The notes under the pieces were generated by a model that ran no database searches, was not told the origin of the DNA, and worked only from the letters and a program-made list of their open reading frames with translations. From an uncultured Lachnospiraceae bacterium (GTDB taxonomy: Bacteria > Bacillota > Clostridia > Lachnospirales > Lachnospiraceae), in contig CARUOB010000005.1 of the NCBI GenBank assembly GCA_949076555.1, positions 33,505-75,315 of the forward strand: DNA of 41,811 nt. The letters run 5' to 3'. The position numbers were made by a program, and so were the translations under genes. Of the stretch, positions 1-7,699 are shown piece by piece (within the stretch, counting starts at the first letter, position 1; each line of letters starts with the position of its first letter).

Positions 1-472
1 ATATGCGGGTGCGCCGGGAACGACGGCGGCGCTTGCGCTTCTTAATGATCAGGTGAAAAAGGGCGGTGTGATGGCGTCCTCCTATGTGGGAGGCTTAAGC
101 GGCGCGTTTATCCCTGTCAGCGAGGATCAGGGCATGATCGACGCGGTCACGGCGGGGGCGCTCACCATAGAAAAACTGGAGGCCATGACCTGTGTCTGCT
201 CTGTGGGGCTTGATATGCTGGCGATTCCCGGCGACACGCCGAATACCACGATTGCGGGTATTATTGCGGATGAGATGGCCATTGGCATGGTGAACCAGAA
301 GACCACGGCGGTACGCATTATCCCTGCGATCGGCAAAGGCGTCGGGGAGCAGGTGGAGTTCGGCGGACTTTTCGGCTATGCGCCTGTGATGCCGGTGAAC
401 GGCTTTTCCTGCGAAGCGTTTGTAAACCGCGGAGGACGGATTCCCGCGCCGATCCACAGTTTCAAAAACTAA
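1..472 (+). CDS. DUF711/UPF0210 (PFL family) protein, C-terminal part only
   Basis: The open frame enters from the left edge in the frame whose first full codon is at position 2, and ends at TAA 470-472, leaving about 156 residues. The visible part has the glycine-rich, alanine-rich segments and the family ending GGRIPAPIHSFKN, which I recognise from the DUF711/UPF0210 family of about 450 residues. The true start lies outside the window; the GTG at 53 is internal. The biochemical role of this family is not established as far as I know. The gene is followed by a new strong promoter (571-600), so it ends its own transcription unit. Family assignment is confident, function is unknown. Confidence 0.85.
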   Translation, partial: YAGAPGTTAALALLNDQVKKGGVMASSYVGGLSGAFIPVSEDQGMIDAVTAGALTIEKLEAMTCVCSVGLDMLAIPGDTPNTTIAGIIADEMAIGMVNQKTTAVRIIPAIGKGVGEQVEFGGLFGYAPVMPVNGFSCEAFVNRGGRIPAPIHSFKN

Positions 473-570
473 CCGCAAATGAGCAGAAAGAGCTGTGAAA
501 CGGCGGAGAGCGTCGCGGACGCGATTTTGCGAATGGGCGTGGCTGAACGGGGCGACAGGAATTACTGTGG

Positions 571-600
571 TTGACATTCCGTCATATCACAGACTATAAT
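571..600 (+). promoter_or_regulatory. Sigma-70-type promoter for the ECF transporter genes
   Basis: A perfect -35 box TTGACA (571-576) and a perfect -10 box TATAAT (595-600) are separated by 18 bases. Transcription would start near 607, giving a leader of about 43 bases before the S-component start at 650. Confidence 0.8.
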
Positions 601-606
601 AGAAAT

Positions 607-618
607 GGTTTTAAAACC
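607..618 (+). promoter_or_regulatory. Perfect 12-bp palindrome at the transcription start
   Basis: GGTTTTAAAACC is a perfect palindrome placed about 7 bases after the -10 box, where a repressor would block transcription. It could be an operator for a vitamin-responsive regulator, but an AT-rich 12-mer palindrome may also arise by chance. No riboswitch fits in the short leader. Confidence 0.35.
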
Positions 619-649
619 ACAAATACATACATATGAGGGAGGACTTTTT

Positions 650-1192
650 ATGAAAAAGTTATCTGTAAAGAGTGTCGTTGCGATCGGTATTGGCGCAGCG
701 CTGTTCTTCGTTCTCGGCAAGGTTGCGATTCCGTCGCCCGTGCCGAACACAAACATCAGCTTGCAGTATGCGGTGGAGGCGGTGTTCGCGACGCTCTTTG
801 GACCCATTGCAGGCATTGTCATCGGTTTTATCGGCCACACGCTGATCGATGCGACAAGCTACGGCCCTTGGTGGAGCTGGATCATTGCATCCGCGTTCGT
901 GGGTCTGGTGATCGGTCTTTTGACTATGAAAATGAACGTGGAGGAAGGGATTGACAGCAAGAAGCTGATCCGCTTTAATGTGGCGCAGATCATCGCGCAT
1001 GTTCTGGCATGGGGACTGGTAGCGCCCGTTCTGGATATCCTGATCTACGCGGAGCCGGTTGAGAAGCTGTTCGCGCAGGGCCTTATGGCTGCGGTGTCGA
1101 ATATCATCACCACCGGCGTAGTGGGAACCCTGCTTTTGCTCGGCTATGCGAAGACCGTAGTGAAGAAGGGGTCTTTGGAGAAAGAAGACTAA
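650..1192 (+). CDS. ECF transporter S component (UPF0397 / ECF-ribofla_trS family)
   Basis: A 180-residue integral membrane protein with about five hydrophobic segments. It has the family hallmarks near the N-terminus: GIGAALFFVLGK, then NTNISLQYA, then FGPIAGIVIGFIGHTL and YGPWWSW. This is the substrate-binding subunit of an energy-coupling factor vitamin transporter. Families of this type are often labelled riboflavin transporters, but the real substrate cannot be read from sequence. ATG 650 is chosen over an in-frame upstream start at 605 because it follows a GGGAGGA ribosome site and matches the usual MKKLSVK-type start. The ATPase and EcfT genes follow downstream, so the locus carries a full transporter. 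It is separated from the ATPase by 343 bases that hold a terminator-like hairpin and a tandem repeat. Confidence 0.88.
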   Translation: MKKLSVKSVVAIGIGAALFFVLGKVAIPSPVPNTNISLQYAVEAVFATLFGPIAGIVIGFIGHTLIDATSYGPWWSWIIASAFVGLVIGLLTMKMNVEEGIDSKKLIRFNVAQIIAHVLAWGLVAPVLDILIYAEPVEKLFAQGLMAAVSNIITTGVVGTLLLLGYAKTVVKKGSLEKED

Positions 1193-1205
1193 GAGGAAAA
1201 ACGAG

Positions 1206-1240
1206 ACAGATTCGGGGGAGCTTCTCCCGAATCTGTTTGC
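1206..1240 (+). terminator. Terminator-like hairpin after the S-component gene
   Basis: ACAGATTCGGG (1206-1216) pairs perfectly with CCCGAATCTGT (1226-1236). Only a short T run follows, so termination may be partial, which would lower expression of the ATPase and EcfT relative to the S component. Confidence 0.55.
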
Positions 1241-1251
1241 GCGTATAAGCA

Positions 1252-1500
1252 GAGAAGGAAGTCCTGCGAAGCAGGCATCATGCTTGCATGATTGCATGCG
1301 GCGTAGGACTTACGGCGAGCAACGCGAGTGAGAGATGCGAAGCATCTCGATCTGCTTATACATGTAAGTGAGAAGGAAGTCCTGCGAAGCAGGCATCATG
1401 CTTGCATGACTGCATGCGGCGTAGGACTTACGGCGAGCAACGCGAGTGAGAGATGCGAAGCATCACGATCTGCTTATACATGTAAGTGAGAAGGAAGGCA
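1252..1500 (+). repeat. 118-bp tandem repeat, two full copies plus a partial third
   Basis: Unit 1 (1252-1369) and unit 2 (1370-1487) differ at only two positions, and the start of a third unit follows from 1488 before diverging. Each unit holds a short hairpin with stem GAGATGC, loop GAA and stem GCATCTC (1332-1348; the last pair is weakened in unit 2), an arm pair AAGTCCT/AGGACTT, and a TCTGCTTATA box. The inverse of that box, TATAAGCAGA, sits at 1244-1253 before unit 1. No convincing ORF runs through it. It fills most of the 343-base gap between the S-component and ATPase genes; the ribosome site of the ATPase follows directly. Confidence 0.9.
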
Positions 1501-1535
1501 TACGAAGCGAGAAAAATACAATAAGGAGAAACGAC

Positions 1536-3257
1536 ATGGCGGAGCCTATCATTTCTTTTAAGGATTACGGATTTCAATATCTGGCCCAGGCCAGCCCCAC
1601 CCTCTATCACATCAATCTGGACATCTATCCGGGGGAGAAGGTGCTGATTGCGGGTGCATCCGGCAGTGGTAAGAGCACCATTGGGAGCTGTATCAACGGT
1701 CTGATTCCCTATGCCTATCCTGGGGAGAGCACGGGATCGCTTCTGGTAGACGGGAAAGATCCGGCCAAAGAGAGTATTTTTAACCTGAGTCAGATTGTGG
1801 GTACGGTTTTACAGGACACGGACGGACAGTTTATCGGGCTGACGGTGGGAGAGGATATTGCCTTTGCTCTGGAAAATGACTGTGTGCCGCAAAGCGACAT
1901 GAAGGAGACGGTGCGTGAGGTGGCGAAACTGGTGGACATCGATCACCATCTGGAGTACGCGCCCCATGAGCTTTCCGGAGGACAGAAGCAGCGGGTCAGT
2001 CTGGCGGGCGTCATGGTGGAAAAAGTGCAGGCGCTTCTCTTTGACGAGCCGTTGGCCAATCTGGACCCGGCGGCCGGGCGGGCAACGATCGAACTGATCG
2101 ACCGCATACAGGAGCGCACCGGGGCGGCTGTGATCATTATCGAACATCGTCTGGAGGATGTGCTCTGGCGCAGGGTGGATCGGATCGTGCTGATGGACGA
2201 GGGCAGAATCGTGGCGGATATGCCCACCAAAGATTTCCTGACAGGGAAGATGCTGCTTGAGCACGGCATCAGGGAGCCGCTCTATCTGACGGCGCTTCGC
2301 TATGCGGGCGTTTCGGTGACGGAGGAGATGGAGCCGCAGCATGTGGGCAGCTTACAACTTTCCGAGGCACAGAAGGAAAGCGTGCGCGGGTGGTACCGCG
2401 CAAGCGGCGGGTATGCGGAGGAAAAGAAAGAAACTCCGGTGCTTCTTGGCGTGGAAAATCTTACTTTCGGCTATACGCCGGAGAAAACGAATCTCAGGAA
2501 TGTGAGTTTTTCCGTGCGAGAGGGTGAGATGATCAGCATCGTGGGCAAAAACGGCGCGGGAAAAAGTACGCTGGCCAAGCTGATCTGCGGCTTTGAGAAA
2601 CCGACGGCAGGCGGGATCAGCCTTTCCGGCAGGGACATATCGGGTGACACCATCAAGGAGCGGGCGCAGAGGATCGGCTATGTGATGCAGAATCCCAACC
2701 AGATGATCTCCAAACCTTTGATCTGGGACGAGGTGGAGATGGCGCTGTTGGCCAGCGGCATGAGCGCGGAGGAGAGAAAAGAGCGGGTAGAGGAAACGTT
2801 AAAAATCTGCGGGCTTTATCCGTTTCGCAAATGGCCGGTGTCGGCGCTGTCTTTCGGACAGAAGAAGCGGGTGACGATCGCGGGCATTCTTGTACAGCGG
2901 CCGCAGATGATCATTTTGGATGAGCCGACGGCGGGACAGGATTATCATCACTATACGGAGATTATGGAGTTTTTGAAGGAACTGAACGCACAGGGCTTCA
3001 CCATCGTGATGATTACACACGACATGCATCTGATGTTGGAGTACACACCAAGGGCCATCGTATTCAGCGAGGGTGAGATGCTTGCGGACACCACGGCGGC
3101 TCATGTGCTCAATGACCCTGAGCTGGTGGAGCGGGCGAACTTGAAGGAGACAAGTCTTTACACGCTCAGTATGGCGTGCGGCATAGAGGACCCGCAGGAA
3201 TTTACGAAACGTTTTATCGCCTATGAGGAGGCGCACAGGAAAACGGAGGAGGGGTGA
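1536..3257 (+). CDS. ECF transporter duplicated ATP-binding protein (two ABC domains in one chain)
   Basis: A 573-residue protein with two complete ABC ATPase domains. Domain 1 has Walker A GASGSGKST (residues 40-48), signature LSGGQKQR and Walker B LLFDEP. Domain 2 has Walker A GKNGAGKST (about 337-345), signature LSFGQKKR and Walker B IILDEPTAGQD. This YkoD-like fused arrangement replaces the usual EcfA1/EcfA2 heterodimer and powers vitamin uptake through EcfT and the S component. ATG 1536 follows AAGGAG at the right distance; an in-frame start at 1446 lies inside the tandem repeat and is rejected. The stop is one base from the ecfT start, so the two are tightly coupled. Both ATPase sites look intact. 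Confidence 0.92.
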   Translation: MAEPIISFKDYGFQYLAQASPTLYHINLDIYPGEKVLIAGASGSGKSTIGSCINGLIPYAYPGESTGSLLVDGKDPAKESIFNLSQIVGTVLQDTDGQFIGLTVGEDIAFALENDCVPQSDMKETVREVAKLVDIDHHLEYAPHELSGGQKQRVSLAGVMVEKVQALLFDEPLANLDPAAGRATIELIDRIQERTGAAVIIIEHRLEDVLWRRVDRIVLMDEGRIVADMPTKDFLTGKMLLEHGIREPLYLTALRYAGVSVTEEMEPQHVGSLQLSEAQKESVRGWYRASGGYAEEKKETPVLLGVENLTFGYTPEKTNLRNVSFSVREGEMISIVGKNGAGKSTLAKLICGFEKPTAGGISLSGRDISGDTIKERAQRIGYVMQNPNQMISKPLIWDEVEMALLASGMSAEERKERVEETLKICGLYPFRKWPVSALSFGQKKRVTIAGILVQRPQMIILDEPTAGQDYHHYTEIMEFLKELNAQGFTIVMITHDMHLMLEYTPRAIVFSEGEMLADTTAAHVLNDPELVERANLKETSLYTLSMACGIEDPQEFTKRFIAYEEAHRKTEEG

Positions 3258-3258
3258 G

Positions 3259-4092
3259 ATGGCGAGAGTAGCGATATTAAACTATATCAAACGGCCCAGC
3301 CCGGTTCACGAGTTGACGGGTACCACGAAACTGATCTTTTTCATGGCTTGGAGTGTGGCCTCCATGGTAACTTTTGACACCCGGATTCTCGTCTGTATGC
3401 TTGTGATTGGCGCGGTGATTTTTCGAATCAGCCAGATCCGGGTCAGAGATATCAGTGTGGTGCTCGGACTGGCGGCGGTCTTTCTTTTACTCAACAATAT
3501 TTTCATTTATCTGTTTACGCCGGAGTACGGGGTGGAACTCTATGAGAGCAGGACGGTGCTCCTTTCCGGGGTGGGAAGATATACGGTCACGGCACAGCAA
3601 TTGTTTTATCACCTGAATGTGACGCTCAAAGTGATCTGTGTGGTTCCGGTGGCCCTGCTTTTTATCGCCTGTACAGACCCAAGTGAGTTTGCGGCTTCGC
3701 TTGCAAGGATCGGGGTGAGTTACCGGGCGGGCTATGCGGTGAGTCTGGCGCTCCGCTACATACCGGACGTACAGCGGGAGTACACAAATATCAGTCAGGC
3801 GCAGCAGGCGAGAGGCATCGACCTTTCCGGAAAAGATAAATTCTTTACCAGACTGAAAAATTCGGTGGCGATTCTTCTGCCTCTTGTGATGTCCAGCTTA
3901 AACCGTATCGAGACGGTGAGCAACGCCATGGAGCTGAGAGGCTTTGGCAAGGAGAAAAAACGGACATGGTATACATACCGCAGCCTGAAACGAAATGACT
4001 GGCTGGCGATCGGTTTTGCGGTGGTGATTCTGGTCGTCGATCTGACGGTGACTTTCTGGGACGGGAGCCGGTATTTTAATCCTTTTTTGTAG
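3259..4092 (+). CDS. ecfT: ECF transporter transmembrane protein EcfT
   Basis: A 277-residue CbiQ/EcfT-family membrane protein with several hydrophobic helices in the first two thirds and one at the C-terminus. Two basic coupling motifs, ARG in QQARGIDLS and LRG in ELRGFGKE, lie in the cytoplasmic part and are the known contacts with the ATPase domains. ATG 3259 lies one base after the ATPase stop and is preceded by GGAGGAGGGG. The energised module is the fused ATPase plus EcfT; the S component lies upstream. Confidence 0.9.
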   Translation: MARVAILNYIKRPSPVHELTGTTKLIFFMAWSVASMVTFDTRILVCMLVIGAVIFRISQIRVRDISVVLGLAAVFLLLNNIFIYLFTPEYGVELYESRTVLLSGVGRYTVTAQQLFYHLNVTLKVICVVPVALLFIACTDPSEFAASLARIGVSYRAGYAVSLALRYIPDVQREYTNISQAQQARGIDLSGKDKFFTRLKNSVAILLPLVMSSLNRIETVSNAMELRGFGKEKKRTWYTYRSLKRNDWLAIGFAVVILVVDLTVTFWDGSRYFNPFL

Positions 4093-4128
4093 AAGAAGAC
4101 AGATAGAGGAATCACACGAGGGGGAAAA

Positions 4129-5037
4129 ATGAAACTTCTTGTAATCGGCGGCAGTTATTTTTACGGCAGAGTGTTTGTGATGGAGGCGGCGAAAGCGCAT
4201 GAGATCACCGTGTGGAACCGGGGCACTTACTCTATGGAGGCGTTCGGGGTCAGACAGATTCGGGCGGACAGACATGAGCGGCCCGCGGCCTGCGGCGAGG
4301 ATTACGACGCGGTCATCGATTTCTGCGCCTATGCGCCGGGAGACGTGCGGGACACCGTAGAAAATATCACGGGGAAGATCGGGCAGTATGTGCTCATCAG
4401 CACGGTGGACGTGTATGAGCGGAATCCTGCCGCCATCAAGGGGGAGGACACGCCGTTTGAGGAGAGAGACATGCCCGGGGAGGCAGGGGCCTATATTGCG
4501 GGAAAAGTGGCGCTGGAAAGGGAACTTGCAAAAGTCTGCGGTGCCAGGGGAACCCCTTACACAGTGTTTCGGCCTGCGGTTTTATACGGGCCTTACAACT
4601 ATGCGCCAAGGGAGTCAGCCTATATCGGCATGCTTTTGCAAAACCATGCGCTGCCCCGGTTTACGGACGCACAGGGGCAGTTTCAGTGCGTCTATGTGAA
4701 GGACGCGGCGCAGGCGGTTCTTGCGTGCCTTGGAAACGAGAGAACTTACGGACAGGCGTATAATTTGTGTCAGGACGAGATCGTTACCTACGATATATTT
4801 TTTGACACGTTAAAGCGTGTGGCACAGCCGGAGGATCTGGAAGGACTGGCGGAAGTGCCGCTCACAGTGGAGCAGGCGGTATCGCAGGGCGTGCCGGTGC
4901 CCTTTCCGGCTGCGGCAGCGGAGACCCATTTGTGCGATAATGCCAAGGGAAAGGCAGCGCTTGGTTTGGTTTACACGGATTTTGAGGAGGGTATGCGCAG
5001 GACATATAAGGCGTTTCGGAATGTGTATGTGCAGTGA
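4129..5037 (+). CDS. NAD-dependent epimerase/dehydratase-like (extended SDR) protein
   Basis: A 302-residue Rossmann-fold protein. The N-terminus has the nucleotide loop GGSYFYG (residues 7-13). A serine in VLISTVDVY and the motif YIAGK (YxxxK) give the catalytic Ser-Tyr-Lys set of the short-chain dehydrogenase family. It resembles the atypical SDR group that includes CSP41-like proteins and nucleotide-sugar epimerases. The substrate is unknown. The ATG follows a GAGGGGGAAAA ribosome site, 36 bases after ecfT, so it could be read from the transporter transcript, and a good terminator follows. A link with the transported vitamin is possible but unsupported beyond position. Confidence 0.75.
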   Translation: MKLLVIGGSYFYGRVFVMEAAKAHEITVWNRGTYSMEAFGVRQIRADRHERPAACGEDYDAVIDFCAYAPGDVRDTVENITGKIGQYVLISTVDVYERNPAAIKGEDTPFEERDMPGEAGAYIAGKVALERELAKVCGARGTPYTVFRPAVLYGPYNYAPRESAYIGMLLQNHALPRFTDAQGQFQCVYVKDAAQAVLACLGNERTYGQAYNLCQDEIVTYDIFFDTLKRVAQPEDLEGLAEVPLTVEQAVSQGVPVPFPAAAAETHLCDNAKGKAALGLVYTDFEEGMRRTYKAFRNVYVQ

Positions 5038-5053
5038 AAGAGAATAAATGACA

Positions 5054-5092
5054 GGCGGTGGTTGAAGAGCAGGGCTTTTCCACCGCCTTTTT
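5054..5092 (+). terminator. Rho-independent terminator
   Basis: GGCGGTGG (5054-5061) pairs perfectly with CCACCGCC (5080-5087), followed by TTTTT. It ends the ECF/epimerase transcription unit before the feo promoter. Confidence 0.85.
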
Positions 5093-5142
5093 CTGTGGAT
5101 AAGGACAGATATAAACTACTATAAAGACGCCTTTCTGATATC

Positions 5143-5174
5143 TTGACAAACAATTGCAGTTAGTGTAAACTAAC
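5143..5174 (+). promoter_or_regulatory. feoAB promoter with an overlapping palindromic operator
   Basis: The -35 box TTGACA (5143-5148) and -10 box TAAACT (5166-5171) are 17 bases apart. The 16-mer GTTAGTGTAAACTAAC (5159-5174) has perfect 6-bp inverted arms (GTTAGT and ACTAAC) and covers the -10 box. TTAG/CTAA half-sites resemble operators of the DtxR/IdeR/MntR metal-dependent repressors, which fits control of iron uptake. The identity of the repressor is inferred. Confidence 0.65.
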
Positions 5175-5227
5175 GTTGAAAACAAGCGAAAAATCAGTGC
5201 AGAAACGGCAGGAACGGAGCGGAACAA

Positions 5228-5452
5228 ATGACTTTAGACCAGATCGCGGTAGGAAAGGAAGTAAAAATCATAACGGTAGGCGGCGAGGGGCAGCTTCGCA
5301 TCAGGCTTCTCGACATGGGGCTGATTCCGCAGACGGTGGTCAGGGTGCAGAAAGTGGCGCCCATGGGCGACCCGATTGAGATTCACCTGCGGGGATATGA
5401 ACTGACTATCCGCAAGGAGGACGCAGCGCGGATTGAAGTTGTGCAGGTCTAG
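5228..5452 (+). CDS. feoA: Ferrous iron transport protein FeoA
   Basis: A 74-residue SH3-like cytoplasmic protein with the FeoA pattern: RIRLLDMGLIPQTVV followed by VAPMGDPIEIHLRGYELTIRKEDA. FeoA is a small partner that supports FeoB in Fe(II) uptake. The ATG follows a GGAGCGG ribosome site. It is the first gene after the putative metal-regulated promoter and lies 74 bases before feoB. Confidence 0.93.
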   Translation: MTLDQIAVGKEVKIITVGGEGQLRIRLLDMGLIPQTVVRVQKVAPMGDPIEIHLRGYELTIRKEDAARIEVVQV

Positions 5453-5526
5453 GAAAGTGACCGCAGGCAGATGATGTTAGACGGGGCAGTGACGGGCAAA
5501 GACAGAGCGGAAGAGGGATAAATGGC

Positions 5527-7536
5527 ATGATATATGCATTGGCAGGCAATCAAAACAGCGGCAAAACCACATTGTTTAACCAGCTCACGGGTTCTAACCA
5601 GCACGTGGGCAACTTTCCCGGTGTCACGGTGGACTCCAAAATGGGGGAGATCCGGGGAGAGAAGGGGAATGCGGTGGTGGATCTGCCGGGGATCTATTCT
5701 ATCAGACCTTACACCAACGAGGAGATTGTGACCCGCAGCTTTATTTTGCAGGAGAAGCCGGACGGGATTATCAATATTGTGGACGCCACCAACATTGAGC
5801 GGAATCTTTATCTCACACTTCAACTTCTGGAGTTACATATTCCTATGGTGATCGCCCTCAATATGATGGATGAGGTGCGGGGCAACGGCGGCACCATCGA
5901 TATCGGAAAGATGGAGGAGGCGCTTGGTGTTCCCGTGGTGGCCATCAGCGCGGTGAAAAACGAGGGTATCGAGGATCTGATCGGGGCGATCCGGGATGTG
6001 TCGTCGCGGCGCATTTACCCGAAGGTGACGGATTTTTGTGAGAAGGGGCCTGTGCACCGCTGTATCCATGCGGTCAGCCATCAGGTGGAGGACCACGCGG
6101 AGCGGATCGGCATGTCGCCCCGCTTTGCGGCCACGAAAATCGTGGAGGGAGATGGGGAAATCATAGACAGGCTGGCCCTGTCCGTAAACGAGCTGGACCT
6201 GATGGAGCACAGCATTGTGGAGATGGAGCGGGACAGCGGGATGGACCGGAACGCGGCGCTTGCCGCCATGCGCTATGATTTTATCGAGAGAATCTGTTCT
6301 CAGGCAGTAACGAAATGCAAAGAGAGCAGGGAACATATCAGGAGCATGAAGATTGACAGTGTGCTCACCCATAAATATATGGCAGTTCCGGCGTTTATGC
6401 TGATTATGTTAGTTGTGTTCTATCTGACTTTCGGACTGATCGGCAGTTTTTTGAGCGACCTGTTAAGTCTTGGCATCGACGCGCTGTCCGGCATGACGGA
6501 GCGGGCGCTTGTGAACTACGGCATCAATCCGGTGGTGGAGAGTCTGGTGATCGACGGTATCTTCACGGGTGTGGGCAGTGTGCTGAGTTTCCTGCCTGTT
6601 ATCGTAATCTTGTTTTTCTTTCTGTCTATTTTGGAGGACTCGGGCTATATGGCGCGGATCGCCTTTGTGATGGACAGACCGCTCAGAAAGATTGGTCTGT
6701 CGGGCAAGAGCTTTGTATCCATGCTGATCGGTTTTGGATGCAGCGTACCGGCGGTCATGTCCACGCGGACGCTCTCCTCCGACCGGGATAAGAAAATGAC
6801 GATCATGCTGATCCCCTTTATCAGCTGCTCGGCTAAGATTCCGATTTATGCGCTGTTTGCGGCAGCATTCTTTGCGAGAAAAGGTGTCCTTGTGATGATG
6901 GGGCTTTACACCTTCGGGATTCTGGTGGGGCTGCTGTGCGCCCTGCTCCTAAAGAAGACGGTTTTTCGGGGAAGTTCCATGCCTTTTATGATGGAACTGC
7001 CCAATTATAGATTTCCTTCCGCAAAGAGCGTATTGCTTTTGATGTGGGATAAGGCGAAAGACTTCGTGCAGCGGGCGTTCACGGTGATTTTTGTGGCCAC
7101 GCTGGTGATCTGGTTTTTACAGACCTTTGACATGCGTTTCAATGTGGTGACAGATTCAGAGGACAGCCTGCTTGCCATGATCGGGAAGCTGATTGCGCCG
7201 CTCTTTTGGCCTCTGGGCTTTGGAGACTGGCGGGCGGCTACGGCGCTCATCGGTGGCTTTACGGCGAAGGAGGCGGTGGTGAGCACGCTGGGGGTTCTGA
7301 CCGGCTCCTCCATGTCCGGTCTGAGTGAGACGCTGGGACAGATTTTCACCCCGGTCTCGGCGGTCAGCTTTCTGGTGTTTACCCTGCTCTACACACCATG
7401 TGTGGCAGCCGTGGCGACCATTAAGCGGGAGCTTGGCTCCGCCTTGAAGACATTTGGCGTGGTGTGTATGCAGTGTGGCGTAGCGTGGATTGCCGCTTTT
7501 GTGGTATATCAGATTTTGCGGCTGGCAGGCATGTAG
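5527..7536 (+). CDS. feoB: Ferrous iron transporter FeoB
   Basis: A 669-residue protein with an N-terminal G domain and a C-terminal membrane part. G1 is GNQNSGKT (7-14), the switch region has HVGNFPGVTVD, G3 is DLPG, G4 is NMMDE and G5 is SAVKNEG. The membrane half carries the two Gate regions, including the conserved cysteine in GFGCSVPAV. It imports Fe(II) across the cell membrane, with GTP hydrolysis needed for activity. The ATG at 5522 in another frame stops at once, so 5527 is the start, with GAGGG upstream. The length is typical for a clostridial FeoB. A terminator follows directly. Confidence 0.96.
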   Translation: MIYALAGNQNSGKTTLFNQLTGSNQHVGNFPGVTVDSKMGEIRGEKGNAVVDLPGIYSIRPYTNEEIVTRSFILQEKPDGIINIVDATNIERNLYLTLQLLELHIPMVIALNMMDEVRGNGGTIDIGKMEEALGVPVVAISAVKNEGIEDLIGAIRDVSSRRIYPKVTDFCEKGPVHRCIHAVSHQVEDHAERIGMSPRFAATKIVEGDGEIIDRLALSVNELDLMEHSIVEMERDSGMDRNAALAAMRYDFIERICSQAVTKCKESREHIRSMKIDSVLTHKYMAVPAFMLIMLVVFYLTFGLIGSFLSDLLSLGIDALSGMTERALVNYGINPVVESLVIDGIFTGVGSVLSFLPVIVILFFFLSILEDSGYMARIAFVMDRPLRKIGLSGKSFVSMLIGFGCSVPAVMSTRTLSSDRDKKMTIMLIPFISCSAKIPIYALFAAAFFARKGVLVMMGLYTFGILVGLLCALLLKKTVFRGSSMPFMMELPNYRFPSAKSVLLLMWDKAKDFVQRAFTVIFVATLVIWFLQTFDMRFNVVTDSEDSLLAMIGKLIAPLFWPLGFGDWRAATALIGGFTAKEAVVSTLGVLTGSSMSGLSETLGQIFTPVSAVSFLVFTLLYTPCVAAVATIKRELGSALKTFGVVCMQCGVAWIAAFVVYQILRLAGM

Positions 7537-7540
7537 AACG

Positions 7541-7581
7541 AAGCGGGAACCTGACTCTTGAGAAATGGTTTCCGCTTTTTT
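7541..7581 (+). terminator. Rho-independent terminator after feoB
   Basis: AAGCGGGAACC (7541-7551) pairs with GGTTTCCGCTT (7567-7577) with a single G-T wobble, followed by a T run to 7581. Confidence 0.85.
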
Positions 7582-7596
7582 GATTGGATAAAATGC

Positions 7597-7647
7597 TTGC
7601 TTTTTGGAAAAGAAGGTAGTAGTATGAAATTATTGGAAAACGTTTTC
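7597..7647 (+). promoter_or_regulatory. Possible promoter and LacI/CcpA-type operator of the GH13 gene
   Basis: A plausible promoter is TTGCTT (7597-7602), 17 bases, TAGTAT (7620-7625). The 12-bp perfect palindrome GAAAACGTTTTC (7636-7647), centred on CG, lies just after the expected start. CG-centred palindromes of this kind are typical of LacI/GalR regulators, including MalR and CcpA (cre). That fits a sugar-responsive amylase-type gene. Confidence 0.55.
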
Positions 7648-7699
7648 TTCACGCGCAGGAGCGGGAAGACTTGAAAAGGAGCGGAAAGGAAGGTATCTT

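Noticed and set aside
510..526. Terminator after the DUF711 gene
   Set aside because: GCGTC/GACGC is only five base pairs with a weak T run; too poor to call.
601..649. FMN or TPP riboswitch before the ECF S component
   Set aside because: The leader is only about 43 bases and has none of the conserved riboswitch blocks.
1252..1500. CRISPR-like array
   Set aside because: Units are 118 bp and directly adjacent with no unique spacers, so this is a plain tandem repeat.
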